DNA of 64,000 nucleotides from Verrucomicrobiaceae bacterium (lineage in GTDB: Bacteria; Verrucomicrobiota; Verrucomicrobiia; Verrucomicrobiales; Akkermansiaceae): positions 1-64,000 of the forward strand of contig JAIXQS010000032.1 in assembly GCA_027485615.1 (NCBI GenBank). The letters run 5' to 3'. This document shows, in pieces, positions 55,508-63,973 of the stretch (its first letter is position 1; each line of letters starts with the position of its first letter). The notes beneath the pieces are model-generated. The model saw only the letters and a list, made by a program, of their open reading frames with translations. It made no database searches and was not told where the DNA came from. The translations under genes were made by a program, and so were the position numbers.

Positions 55508-56305
55508 TCACGCCAGCCGGAAAGGCTCGGCGACCTCGAACCAAGGTGTCGGCTCGGATTGGGTGGCGCAATGGAGGGCGGTGTGGGCGTGGCCGAGTTC
55601 GCGCAGGCACTTACCGAACAGCTCGGTGACTTTTTTCGGACAGTTGCAATCTGAGCTGAGGTGGCCGAAGACAATCTGCGAGAGTCCCGCGTGGGCGATC
55701 TCGCGGAGTAACTCGGCGACCTGGACGTTGGAGAGGTGTCCGTGTTTCGAGGAAATCCGCTGCTTGATCGACCAAGGGCGCTTCGTGTCGAGTTCGAGGA
55801 GTTCCTCATCGTAGTTCGCCTCGACGAAAAGGGCGCTGAGGTTCCGCAGCCGCTCGGTCATACTGCGGGTGACGAAGCCCGCATCGGAAACCAGCCCGAA
55901 GCGGTTCGCGGCATTGCCGATCACGAAGCCAACGGGATCGACCGCATCATGCTGGATCGCGAAGGTTTCGACATTGAGGTGTGCGATGGGAAACGCCTGC
56001 CCGGCCTCGAAAGTTTTCCAAATCGCACCCGCGATGCCCTGTTCGCGGACAACGTGGGCGGTGTCCCGCGTGGCAAAAACGGGCACAGGCCGGGTTTTGA
56101 GGAAATTTTTCAGTCCTCGGACATGATCTCCGTGCTCATGGGTGAGCAGGATGCCGTTCAGTGAAGCGGGATCAACACCGAGCTGCATCAGGCGCATGCA
56201 GAGCTGTTTTGCGCTCAGGCCAGCGTCGATGAGCAGGCGCACCCCACCGCACTCGACGACGGTCGCATTACCGCCGGAGCCGGAGCCGAGGACTGCGAAT
56301 CTCAT
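55508..56305 (-). CDS. MBL-fold metallohydrolase (YycJ/WalJ-like)
   Basis: This 265-residue metallo-beta-lactamase-fold protein has MRFAVLGSGSGGNATVVE, the zinc motif LLTHEHGDHVRGL, GLVSDAGFVTRSM and FVEANYDEELL, then GHLSSDCNCPKKV. The pattern matches the YycJ/WalJ group of putative exonucleases or phosphodiesterases. The start is at the conserved MRFAVLG. It lies upstream of nuoB in the same direction. Confidence 0.88.
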   Translation of the reverse strand: MRFAVLGSGSGGNATVVECGGVRLLIDAGLSAKQLCMRLMQLGVDPASLNGILLTHEHGDHVRGLKNFLKTRPVPVFATRDTAHVVREQGIAGAIWKTFEAGQAFPIAHLNVETFAIQHDAVDPVGFVIGNAANRFGLVSDAGFVTRSMTERLRNLSALFVEANYDEELLELDTKRPWSIKQRISSKHGHLSNVQVAELLREIAHAGLSQIVFGHLSSDCNCPKKVTELFGKCLRELGHAHTALHCATQSEPTPWFEVAEPFRLA

Positions 56306-56422
56306 GCGCTCATTCATATTGGGATCTCGCCTGGGCGCAACCTTCCACCCGATTCATATTTCGGCGCACGGACTTTTGGCAACGGTCTATCCGCAAATCG
56401 TTGCGCGGCGAAACTGGTGGAG

Positions 56423-57226
56423 TCACGCCTTCAGCGGCGGGATGCCGAGCTGCTCGGGGAGGGCGAGGCGGGGGCGGTCGGTGAGGATCTCGGGGTCGCC
56501 GTGGGTGATGAGGACGGTGTGCTCGAAGTGGGCGGAGGGCTTGCGGTCGGCTGTGATGACAGTCCAGCCGTCGTCGAGGATGCGGACTTCGGGCACTCCG
56601 GCATTGACCATGGGTTCGATGGCTAAGGTCATGCCGGGCATAAGGGTCGGGGATTTTCCGCGCGGGCGGAAGTTCGGCACCTGCGGCTCCTCGTGGAGTT
56701 TCCTGCCGACACCGTGACCGACAAATTCGCGGACGATGCTGAAGCCAAAGGGCTCGGCGTATTCGGCGACGGCTCCGCAAAGGTCGGCGAGCTTGCGACC
56801 GGGACGGGCTTTGGAGATGGCTTCGTAAAGGGATTGCTCGGTGACGGCAAGAAGGCGCTTGGTTTCCAAAGGAATTTCCCCGCAGGCGACGGTGGTGGCG
56901 TTGTCACCGATGAAGCCGGCCTTGATGATGCCGACGTCGATTTTCACAATATCGCCCGGTTGGATGCGGCGCGGGCCGCCTATGCCGTGGACGACCTCTT
57001 CGTTCAGCGAGATGCAGATCTGGCCGGAAAAGCCGCGGTAGTTCAGGAAGGCACTCTTGCAATCGTTTTGCGCCATAAGGTCAGCGGCGAGGTTGTCGAT
57101 TTCCTTCGTAGTGACCCCGGGCGCGACGGCGGCGACGAGCTGCTGAAGAATGGACGAAGCGACGCGACCGGATTCGCGCATGCGTTCGATTTCCTTCGGG
57201 GACTTGATGGGGATACGGGTGCGCAT
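56423..57226 (-). CDS. map: Methionine aminopeptidase type I
   Basis: This 267-residue enzyme removes the initiator Met. It shows the metal ligands in KIDVGIIKAGFIGDNATTVACGE (two Asp), GHGVGRKLHEEPQVPNF (His) and MTLAIEPMVNAG (Glu). It has no N-terminal SH3 extension. It follows adk in the classic secY-adk-map order of the spc operon; infA and rpmJ do not follow. Confidence 0.96.
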   Translation of the reverse strand: MRTRIPIKSPKEIERMRESGRVASSILQQLVAAVAPGVTTKEIDNLAADLMAQNDCKSAFLNYRGFSGQICISLNEEVVHGIGGPRRIQPGDIVKIDVGIIKAGFIGDNATTVACGEIPLETKRLLAVTEQSLYEAISKARPGRKLADLCGAVAEYAEPFGFSIVREFVGHGVGRKLHEEPQVPNFRPRGKSPTLMPGMTLAIEPMVNAGVPEVRILDDGWTVITADRKPSAHFEHTVLITHGDPEILTDRPRLALPEQLGIPPLKA

Positions 57227-57233
57227 GGCGGGA

Positions 57234-57261
57234 AAACTTTAAGCTCTAAATTTTAAATCCC
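57234..57261. repeat. Heptad-repeat spacer between adk and map
   Basis: The units are AAACTTT, AAGCTCT, AAATTTT and AAATCCC. The tract encodes the last residues and stop codon of adk (57246-57248). Confidence 0.85.
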
Positions 57262-57890
57262 AACGAAGAGAGGATGGTGGCGGCTGTCTCGTCCTTGCTG
57301 CCTGTCGCGGGGACGGGGATGAGCCTGCCGGTTGTGCGGTAGAAGTCGATCACGGGGACGGTGAGGGCGGTGAATTCGGCGTGGCGATTCCGAAAATTCT
57401 CCTCGCGGTCATCATCGCGGGGCGCGGCGGGATCACCGCATTTCGGGCATAGGGCACCCTCGGAAAGCTCGCCTCGCTGACCCGACCAGCGGCAGCCGGG
57501 ACATTCGACACGATCGCGGATGCGGCGGAGCAACTCATCGAACGGCGCTTCGAGCGCGACGGCGGCACCGATGGCCACACCGTTTTCCGAAAGCCAGCGG
57601 TCGAGGAATACTGCCTGAGGCATGCTGCGGGGGAAGCCGTCGAGCACCCAACCTTTTCCGGAGTCGTTTTTCCCCAGCCAATCGGCGAGGATGGGGCACA
57701 TCAAGTCATCCGGCAAATAACCGCCGCGTGCGAGAATCGGCGCGGCGGCGAGGCCGAGCGGCGTTCTTTCTTCGATATTCTCGCGGAGCAAGGCGCCTGT
57801 ACTGAGGTATCCGAGGCCGAGGCTCGCGGAAAGCCTGCACCCCTGGGTTCCTTTTCCGGAAGCGGGCGGGCCGAGTAGGACGATTCGCAT
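57246..57890 (-). CDS. adk: Adenylate kinase
   Basis: This 214-residue nucleotide kinase has the P-loop GPPASGKGTQ, the AMP-binding GYLSTGALLRENI and a lid domain with four Cys (CPGC...CPKC), so a zinc-stabilised long form. Its last codons (FKI) and stop lie inside a heptad repeat. It sits between secY and map as in many bacteria. Confidence 0.96.
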   Translation of the reverse strand: MRIVLLGPPASGKGTQGCRLSASLGLGYLSTGALLRENIEERTPLGLAAAPILARGGYLPDDLMCPILADWLGKNDSGKGWVLDGFPRSMPQAVFLDRWLSENGVAIGAAVALEAPFDELLRRIRDRVECPGCRWSGQRGELSEGALCPKCGDPAAPRDDDREENFRNRHAEFTALTVPVIDFYRTTGRLIPVPATGSKDETAATILSSLGFKI

Positions 57891-57922
57891 CGGGACAGGG
57901 CGGGCGCCAACCGCGACAGGGC

Positions 57923-59419
57923 TCAGCCGTTGCTGCGATTATAGATCCAGGCTGTGATGCCCAGCACAACAAGGACGGCGATGACAACCCAGAGATAGAC
58001 GATCGCGTTGCGCGGTGCGGCGTTGCTCTGGTTGCCGAGGCGGTCGTAGCGGCCCTTGAGTTTGCCTTTCCGCAAGAATCCGTCGTAGTGCTTCTGAAGG
58101 AGGTGAGTCTCGACCTGACGCATCACGTCAAGAACCACGCCGACCATGATTAGAAGAGAGGTGCCGCCGAAGAACTGGAGGACGAGCGAGTTCTGCGGAA
58201 GGCCAACGATTTTTCCGATGAGAGCAGGGAGGAAAAACAGGAGCGCAAGAAATATGGCGCCTGCGAAAGTGAGGCGGGTCATCGTGAAGTCGAGGAAATC
58301 GGCGGTGGGCTTGCCGGGGCGTTGGCCGGGGATGTAACCACCGTTGCGCTTGAGGTCTTCCGCAATCTGCGAGGGCTGGAACATCATCGCCACCCAGAAG
58401 TAGGAGAACAGGAAGATGCCGATACCGCCCAGGATGAAATACCACATGCCGCCGCCCACGAGTTCTCCGTAAAGTTTGGTGGCCCATGGCTGCTCAGGGA
58501 AAAACCATGTCAGCATCATCGGCGGCAGCGACAGGACCGCCGTGGCGAAGATGATGGGCATTACACCGGCGTAGTTGACCTTGAGGGGAAGGTATTGCGT
58601 CTGCCCGCCGAACTGCTTGCGCCCGACAACCCGCTTGGCGTATTGAACGGCGATGCGGCGCTGGGCTTGCGTGATCGCGATGGTGCCAGCGATGACGATG
58701 AGAAGAAGCGCGATCATCACGACCATCATGATCGCCTTGAACGGATCGCCATCCGTGAAATAACCCCATGCCTGGATCAGCGCGCCGGGGAGGGCGGAGA
58801 TGATGTTCACCGTGATGATGATGGAAATGCCGTTGCCGATGCCCTTTTCCGTGATTTGGTCACCAATCCACATCAACAGGATGGTTCCTGCCACAATGGT
58901 GAGCACCGTGAGCATAAGCCAAGTGACCGATGGGTCAGGGACGAGTCTGCCGAATTTCTCGACTCCCTGCATGTAGGGCAAGGTATCGGGCTTAGTGAGG
59001 GATTGTGCGACAAAGTAGCCCTGTATTAGCGCGATCACGATCGTGATGTAGCGCGTGTATTGGGTGATCTTCTGGCGGCCGCCGTCTTCACGGGCGAGCC
59101 TCGAAAACTTTGGCACGATGGCCGTCATCAGTTGCACCATGATCGATGCGGAGATGTAGGGCATGATGCCCAGCGCGAATACACCCGCCTGGGTGAGTCC
59201 GCCGCCTGAAAACACCGTGAGCAGGGCGGTAACCCCACCGCCGGGTGTCGTCGGATCCTGTTTCGCCACATCGTCGAGCCAGTCCTTGATCACGCTCGCA
59301 TCCACGCCCGGAAGGGTGATGTGGACGCCCAGGCGGACGATGACGATGAGGGCGAGGGTGAAAAGGATGCGATCCCGCAGTTCGGGGATTTTCCAGGTAT
59401 TCGCAAAGGCGGAGATCAT
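57923..59419 (-). CDS. secY: Protein translocase subunit SecY
   Basis: This 498-residue ten-helix channel protein of the Sec translocon contains conserved LVIVIAGTIAITQAQRRIAVQYAKRVVG, YLPLKVNYAGVMPIIFATAVLSLP and IGIFLFSYFWVAM segments. It is longer than E. coli SecY (443) through an enlarged N-terminal periplasmic loop (KQDPTTPGGGVTALLTVF...) and a C-terminal extension ending in an extra hydrophobic segment (IVYLWVVIAVLVVLGITAWIY). It lies between rplO and adk. Confidence 0.97.
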   Translation of the reverse strand: MISAFANTWKIPELRDRILFTLALIVIVRLGVHITLPGVDASVIKDWLDDVAKQDPTTPGGGVTALLTVFSGGGLTQAGVFALGIMPYISASIMVQLMTAIVPKFSRLAREDGGRQKITQYTRYITIVIALIQGYFVAQSLTKPDTLPYMQGVEKFGRLVPDPSVTWLMLTVLTIVAGTILLMWIGDQITEKGIGNGISIIITVNIISALPGALIQAWGYFTDGDPFKAIMMVVMIALLLIVIAGTIAITQAQRRIAVQYAKRVVGRKQFGGQTQYLPLKVNYAGVMPIIFATAVLSLPPMMLTWFFPEQPWATKLYGELVGGGMWYFILGGIGIFLFSYFWVAMMFQPSQIAEDLKRNGGYIPGQRPGKPTADFLDFTMTRLTFAGAIFLALLFFLPALIGKIVGLPQNSLVLQFFGGTSLLIMVGVVLDVMRQVETHLLQKHYDGFLRKGKLKGRYDRLGNQSNAAPRNAIVYLWVVIAVLVVLGITAWIYNRSNG

Positions 59420-59428
59420 GGTGGATGG

Positions 59429-59456
59429 AAACTTTAAACTTTAAATTTTAAACTCT
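59429..59456. repeat. Heptad-repeat tract upstream of secY
   Basis: AAACTTT twice, AAATTTT and AAACTCT form an exact 7-bp period tract directly 5' of the secY start. Confidence 0.85.
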
Positions 59457-59545
59457 AAGAAAACACCGGAGGTGGGCTTTCATCACGCGGAAAGGAAGCG
59501 GCTAGGCTTCCTTTCCGAAATCAGGTCATGCACCGGTTCGCGTTG

Positions 59546-60031
59546 TCACTCGCCTTCCGTCGTCACGGGTGTGCGGGTCTTCGGGGCGGGTTCGGTGAAG
59601 CTGCCGCCGGCCTTCTCGATCTTCTCCCGGGCGGTCTTGCTGACCTTGTGGAAGCAGACGGTGAAAGCCTTCTCAACCTCGCCATCGCCGAGGAGCTTGA
59701 TCTTATCACACGGGCCGTTGACAAGACCCGCCTCGCGGAGGGATTTCTCATTGATGAGAGCACCGGATTCGAAACGGTCGTCAAGGTCGCCGACGTTTAC
59801 GACGATGAAGACATCGCGGAAGTCGAAGTTGTTGAAGCCGCGCTTGGGCAGACGGCGGTGAAGGGGCATCTGGCCGCCTTCGAAACCGACGCGGGTGCCG
59901 CTGCCGGAACGGGCTTTCTGACCCTTGTTGCCTTTGCCGGAGGTCTTACCGAGACCCGAGCTTTCGCCCGAACCGAGGCGTTTGGTGCGGTGCTTGGCGC
60001 CGGGATTCGGCTTGAGATTGTGGAGTTCCAT
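59546..60031 (-). CDS. rplO: 50S ribosomal protein L15
   Basis: This 161-residue L15 begins MELHNLKPNPGAKHRTKRLG and includes GKTSGKGNKGQKARSG and FEGGQMPLHRRLPKRGF. A charged C-terminal tail is slightly longer than usual. It follows rpsE without the rpmD (L30) gene that normally lies between them. Confidence 0.97.
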   Translation of the reverse strand: MELHNLKPNPGAKHRTKRLGSGESSGLGKTSGKGNKGQKARSGSGTRVGFEGGQMPLHRRLPKRGFNNFDFRDVFIVVNVGDLDDRFESGALINEKSLREAGLVNGPCDKIKLLGDGEVEKAFTVCFHKVSKTAREKIEKAGGSFTEPAPKTRTPVTTEGE

Positions 60032-60042
60032 GGTGTGTTAAT

Positions 60043-60101
60043 GGGGATTAGATATTGGGAGATTAGATATTAGGGATTTTCCTTAATATCAAATTTCAAA
60101 T
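60043..60101. repeat. Heptad-repeat tract between rpsE and rplO
   Basis: Units such as GGGGATT, AGATATT (twice), AGGGATT and CAAATTT form a mostly 7-bp period tract. The rpsE stop codon (60096-60098) lies inside it. Confidence 0.8.
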
Positions 60102-60851
60102 GGCCTTTTCTTTCTTCTTCTTGCCACGGGATCCGAGGATCTGGTCGCGGGTGCGGACGGAGGAGAGGGCTTTGAGGGTGGCCTTAACCACGTTGGCGTG
60201 GTTGGAGGAACCCATGGATTTCGCGAGGATGTCGCGGATGCCGACCGCTTCGCAGACCGCGCGGACACCGCCGCCGGCGATGATCCCCGTTCCGGGGGAT
60301 GCGGGCTTGAGGAGAACCTTGCCGCCGCCGAATTCCGCGTAGATTTCGTGGGGGATCGTTCCGTCCACAATGCTCATCGGCTTGAGAACCTTGCGGGCCG
60401 CTTCGCTGGCTTTCTTGATGGCGTCTGCCACCTCGTTCGCCTTGCCGAAGCCGAGACCGACCTTGCCGAGTTTGTCACCGCAGACCACGAGGGCCGAGAA
60501 GCTGAAGCGACGGCCGCCCTTGACGACCTTGGCGCAACGGTTGATGAAGACGACCTTTTCGGAAAGCTCGTTGCCATCGGAATCGGTGAGCGCCTGGCGC
60601 TCCTCACGGCGCGGGCCGCCGCGACCACGGCCACCGCCGCCACCGCCGCCACCGCCGCCGAATCCGCCGCCGCCACCAAATCCGCCACCGCCGCCGCCGC
60701 CGCCGAATCCTCCACGGCCCTGTCCGCCGCCGCCGCCACCACCCTGATAACCGCCGGAGCGGGCTTCAGGAGCAGGAGAGACTAGGGGAGTTGGGGTTTC
60801 CGCTGCAGTCGCTGCGACCGGTGCGGGTTCATTTTCTGAAGTAGTTGCCAT
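60096..60851 (-). CDS. rpsE: 30S ribosomal protein S5 with Gly-rich N-terminal extension
   Basis: The C-terminal ~160 residues of this 251-residue protein are a standard S5 ([32 protein letters not shown]...[25 protein letters not shown]). The first ~90 residues are an extension: an Ala/Pro part, then about 45 residues almost entirely Gly with scattered Arg and Phe (RGG/FGG type), then [13 protein letters not shown]. Such a tail could bind RNA or protein. It is in frame with a normal start and is GC-rich. Confidence 0.95.
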   Translation of the reverse strand: MATTSENEPAPVAATAAETPTPLVSPAPEARSGGYQGGGGGGGQGRGGFGGGGGGGGFGGGGGFGGGGGGGGGGRGRGGPRREERQALTDSDGNELSEKVVFINRCAKVVKGGRRFSFSALVVCGDKLGKVGLGFGKANEVADAIKKASEAARKVLKPMSIVDGTIPHEIYAEFGGGKVLLKPASPGTGIIAGGGVRAVCEAVGIRDILAKSMGSSNHANVVKATLKALSSVRTRDQILGSRGKKKKEKAI

Positions 60852-60862
60852 GTGATGGGGAA

Positions 60863-61219
60863 TTAGAATTTAAGGCCGGCTTCGCGGGCTGCGTCGGCAA
60901 GGGCTTTCACCTTGCCATGATAAAGATGGCCTCCGCGGTCGAAGACCACGTCGGAGATGTTGGCCGCCTGGGCGCGCTCCGCGACAAGCTGTCCGACCTT
61001 CTGGGCGGAGGCGATGTTGGAGGCGTTGCCTTCGAAGCTCTTGTCCATGGTGGAGGCGGAGACGAGCGTGCGGCCTGCCGAATCGTCGATCAGCTGTGCG
61101 TAAACGTGCTGGTTCGAAAAATAGACCGCGAGGCGCGGGCGCTCCGGAGTGCCGGCCACCTTGCGGCGGATGCGGCTGTGGATCCGCTGGCGGATGGTTT
61201 TGCGTTGGATGGTGCTCAT
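60863..61219 (-). CDS. rplR: 50S ribosomal protein L18
   Basis: This 118-residue protein has the 5S rRNA-binding pattern ([40 protein letters not shown]) and ends [26 protein letters not shown]. Normal length; between rplF and rpsE. Confidence 0.97.
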   Translation of the reverse strand: MSTIQRKTIRQRIHSRIRRKVAGTPERPRLAVYFSNQHVYAQLIDDSAGRTLVSASTMDKSFEGNASNIASAQKVGQLVAERAQAANISDVVFDRGGHLYHGKVKALADAAREAGLKF

Positions 61220-61239
61220 GAAAATAGTGATGTTTCAGG

Positions 61240-61779
61240 TTACTTGCCGACGCTCTTGCCTTCCTTGCGGCGGACTTTCTCGCCGACATAGCGGACACCC
61301 TTGCCCTTGTAAGGCTCCGGTTTGTAGAATGCGCGGACTTCGGCGGCGAACTGGCCGACGAGCTGCTTGTCGATACCCTCAACCTTGATCTTGGTGTTTT
61401 CGTTCACAGTGACCGTGAGGCCGGTTGGGATGGGGTGAAGGAGCGGGTGCGAACGGCCGAGGGAAAGGTCGAGATCCGATCCCTTCACGGCGGCGCGGAG
61501 ACCGACCCCGTGGATTTCAAGATCCTTGACGAAGCCCGTGGAGACGCCGGTGATCATGTTATTGACGATGCTGCGCACAGTGCCGTGGAGGGCGCGGTGT
61601 TCGCGTTGCTCGGTGGCGCGTGAGACGATGACGTTTCCGTCCTCGGATTTCAGCGAGATGCCGGCGGGAACCGAGAAGTCGAGCTTGCCCTTGGGGCCTT
61701 CGACTTGGACGGTGTTGCCCTCGACCTTGATGGCGACTTTTGCGGGCAGGGAGATTGGTTTGAGTCCGACTCGTGACAT
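61240..61779 (-). CDS. rplF: 50S ribosomal protein L6
   Basis: This 179-residue protein begins MSRVGLKPISLPAKVAIKVE and ends PEPYKGKGVRYVGEKVRRKEGKSVGK, the L6 signature. Normal length; between rpsH and rplR. Confidence 0.97.
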   Translation of the reverse strand: MSRVGLKPISLPAKVAIKVEGNTVQVEGPKGKLDFSVPAGISLKSEDGNVIVSRATEQREHRALHGTVRSIVNNMITGVSTGFVKDLEIHGVGLRAAVKGSDLDLSLGRSHPLLHPIPTGLTVTVNENTKIKVEGIDKQLVGQFAAEVRAFYKPEPYKGKGVRYVGEKVRRKEGKSVGK

Positions 61780-61804
61780 GGTGTTGAATGGTTCGAGTTA
61801 GGGG

Positions 61805-62200
61805 TTACCAGATGTTGGCGAGGAGTTCGCCGCCGAGCTTCTGGCGCTTGGCGGAGGTGCCGGACATGACGCCTTTCGGGGTGGAAAGGATGGAGATGCC
61901 AAGGCCGGACATGACGCGCGGGATTTCCTGCGAGCCGACGTATTGGCGGCGACCGGGTTTCGAGACACGCTTGAGATCGGTGAGAACCGGGCGACCATCG
62001 ACGAATTTCGGGCTGACTTTCAGCTCGGTGCGCTCGCCGGTGACGACCTCGTATTTCCAGAGGTAGCCTTCCTGCTTGAGGATCTCGGCGATGTCGGCCT
62101 TGATCTTGGAGTAAGGGGCGGTGAATGTCTCGTTGCCTGCACGTGCCGCGTTCTTGAAGCGGGTGAGGAAGTCGGAGATCGGATCTGTGAGAACTGCCAT
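61805..62200 (-). CDS. rpsH: 30S ribosomal protein S8
   Basis: This 131-residue protein begins MAVLTDPISDFLTRFKNAAR and has ISILSTPKGVMSGTSAKRQKLGGELL at the C-terminus (S8 signature). It follows rplE directly; the rpsN (S14) gene expected between them is absent. Confidence 0.97.
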   Translation of the reverse strand: MAVLTDPISDFLTRFKNAARAGNETFTAPYSKIKADIAEILKQEGYLWKYEVVTGERTELKVSPKFVDGRPVLTDLKRVSKPGRRQYVGSQEIPRVMSGLGISILSTPKGVMSGTSAKRQKLGGELLANIW

Positions 62201-62233
62201 GGTGGTGGTTTCCTTTAGGTGGTTGGGTAAGGG

Positions 62234-62830
62234 TTATGCGATGGCGGGTTCAGCGGCGGCCTTGTCGGCATCCTCGGCTTTCTTGGTATCGCGGAAAGGC
62301 ATGCCCAGCTCGATGAGGAGCTCACGGCCTTCGTTGTCGGTGGGGGCGGAAGTTACGAAAATGAGGTCGAATCCGATCTGGCGCTTCACCTGGTCGAGTT
62401 CGATCTCCGGGAAGATCGTCTGGTCGGAAATGCCACAGGCGTAGTTTCCGCGCCCGTCGAAGGACTTGGAGGATATGCCCCGGAAGTCGCGGATGTTCGG
62501 TGCGGTCACGTTGATGAACCGGTGGAGGAACTCCCACATCCGGGCGCCGCGGAGTGTCACGCGGGCGCCGAGGGGCTCGTTCTCGCGGAGCTTGAAGTTG
62601 GCGACAGCCTTTTTCGAGAAAGTGATGGAAGGCTTCTGTCCGGTGATCTTGGAGATCTCGGTCACGGCGTCATCGACGGCCACCTTGCGGTCCGGGGCTT
62701 TGCCCATGCAAGAGGTTACGACGATTTTCTCAAGCCGCGGGACTTGATGCGGGTTGGTGTAGCCGAGCTTCTTCGTGAGGCTCGGGACAACCTTGTCTTT
62801 GTAGTGTTGCAGTAGTGCGGGTGTGCTCAT
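62234..62830 (-). CDS. rplE: 50S ribosomal protein L5
   Basis: This 198-residue protein contains NPHQVPRLEKIVV, GQKPSITFSKKAVANFKLRENEPLGARVTLRG, and DQTIFPEIELDQVKRQIGFDLIFVTSA. The Ala-rich C-terminal tail is slightly longer than usual. It binds 5S rRNA. Confidence 0.97.
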   Translation of the reverse strand: MSTPALLQHYKDKVVPSLTKKLGYTNPHQVPRLEKIVVTSCMGKAPDRKVAVDDAVTEISKITGQKPSITFSKKAVANFKLRENEPLGARVTLRGARMWEFLHRFINVTAPNIRDFRGISSKSFDGRGNYACGISDQTIFPEIELDQVKRQIGFDLIFVTSAPTDNEGRELLIELGMPFRDTKKAEDADKAAAEPAIA

Positions 62831-62894
62831 TGGTTTTAGCGGGTCAGCGCGTGGTTTGTGTTTACGCTTAAGCGCGGGCGGCCTCGTGAAAGGC

Positions 62895-63128
62895 TTAGCC
62901 CAGTTTCTTTACGTTGGAAATGTGGACGGGGGCGTCGACAGTCTTGATCCCGCCATCCGGATCGGCTTCGGAACGGCGGACGGCTTTCTGGACAGTGCGG
63001 CCGCCTTCGACAACGACCTGGCCTTTGGCCGCGTTAACACTGAGGACGGTGCCTTTTTTGCCCTTGTGGTTGCCGGCGATGATCTGAACCTGGTCGCCTT
63101 TTTTGACGTGTGTCTTGATGCTGCTCAT
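62895..63128 (-). CDS. rplX: 50S ribosomal protein L24
   Basis: This 77-residue protein has the KOW motif [24 protein letters not shown] near the N-terminus. It is shorter than E. coli L24 (104) at the C-terminus. Between rplN and rplE. Confidence 0.95.
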   Translation of the reverse strand: MSSIKTHVKKGDQVQIIAGNHKGKKGTVLSVNAAKGQVVVEGGRTVQKAVRRSEADPDGGIKTVDAPVHISNVKKLG

Positions 63129-63141
63129 TAGAGGAAAAGAG

Positions 63142-63173
63142 ATTGGATATTGGAGATTCGGATATTGGCAATC
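63142..63173. repeat. Heptad-repeat tract between rplN and rplX
   Basis: The units ATTGGAT, ATTGGAG, ATTCGGAT and ATTGGCA form the tract. The rplN stop (63172-63174) lies at its edge. Confidence 0.7.
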
Positions 63174-63537
63174 AGAGAACCTCGGGGGCGAGGGAGACGA
63201 TCTTCATGAATTGCTTCTCGCGGAGTTCGCGGGCGACGGGGCCGAAGATGCGAGTGCCACGAGGGTTGTTGTCCTTGTCGATGATGACGATCGCGTTTGA
63301 GTCGAAGCGGAGGACGGAACCGTCGGGGCGACGAACCGGGAAGGTGGTGCGGACGACGACGGCCTTCACCACACTGCCCTTTTTCACGGAGGCGGTGGGG
63401 ATGGAATCGCGGATGTGGGCGGTGATGATATCGCCGAGGCGAGCGGAGCGGCTGCGTTTGCCGAGGACTCCGATCATCTTCGCGGTGCGTGCGCCCGTGT
63501 TGTCGGCGACGGCGAGTTTGGTTTCCATCTGGATCAT
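63172..63537 (-). CDS. rplN: 50S ribosomal protein L14
   Basis: This 121-residue protein begins [32 protein letters not shown] and ends with [25 protein letters not shown]. Normal length and signature. Between rpsQ and rplX. Confidence 0.98.
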   Translation of the reverse strand: MIQMETKLAVADNTGARTAKMIGVLGKRSRSARLGDIITAHIRDSIPTASVKKGSVVKAVVVRTTFPVRRPDGSVLRFDSNAIVIIDKDNNPRGTRIFGPVARELREKQFMKIVSLAPEVL

Positions 63538-63553
63538 AGTATTATTTGGTAAA

Positions 63554-63641
63554 TGCTGAAAACTGAAAATCTGAAACGCTGAAATGGGGTTGAGCTGGGA
63601 AGTGAAAAATTCAGGTTTTCAGCGTCTCAGCATTTCAGCGT
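63554..63641. repeat. Intergenic palindromic element, CTGAAA type
   Basis: The left arm TGCTGAAAACTGAAAATC continues with CTGAAACGCTGAAAT. The right arm is its inverted relative (TCAGGTTTTCAGCGTCTCAG and on). Length is 88 bp, close to the 90-91 bp of the in-frame copies in uvrA, with similar arm units and a ~22-bp unique core. Confidence 0.75.
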
Positions 63642-63648
63642 TTATTGG

Positions 63649-63927
63649 TTAGTGGGAAAGGATCTGGTCGAGCGCCCAGCGCTTGAGCTTCGAGAGGGGC
63701 TTGGTTTCGATGATGCGGACGCGGTCACCGATGGTGGCCTCGCCCTTTTCGTCGTGGACGTAGAACTTCTTCGAGCGCTTGACGATCTTGTTGAACTTGG
63801 GGTGTGGAACGCGGGCGACATATTCGACGACGATGGTCTTCTCCATTTTATTAGAGACGACGACGCCGACGCGGGTCTTGCGGTTGCTGGTGGCGGCCGG
63901 GGCGGCTTCCTGGGATGATTCGCTCAT
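63649..63927 (-). CDS. rpsQ: 30S ribosomal protein S17
   Basis: This 92-residue protein has RVGVVVSNKMEKTIVVEYVARVPHPKFNKIVKRSKKFYVHDE (S17 OB fold). A short Ser/Ala-rich N-terminal extension precedes the domain. It follows rpmC and precedes rplN after a palindromic repeat. Confidence 0.97.
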   Translation of the reverse strand: MSESSQEAAPAATSNRKTRVGVVVSNKMEKTIVVEYVARVPHPKFNKIVKRSKKFYVHDEKGEATIGDRVRIIETKPLSKLKRWALDQILSH

Positions 63928-63973
63928 GGTGGTGGATCGTTGGGATGCGGGCCGGTTCGCGACCCTGTATGGC

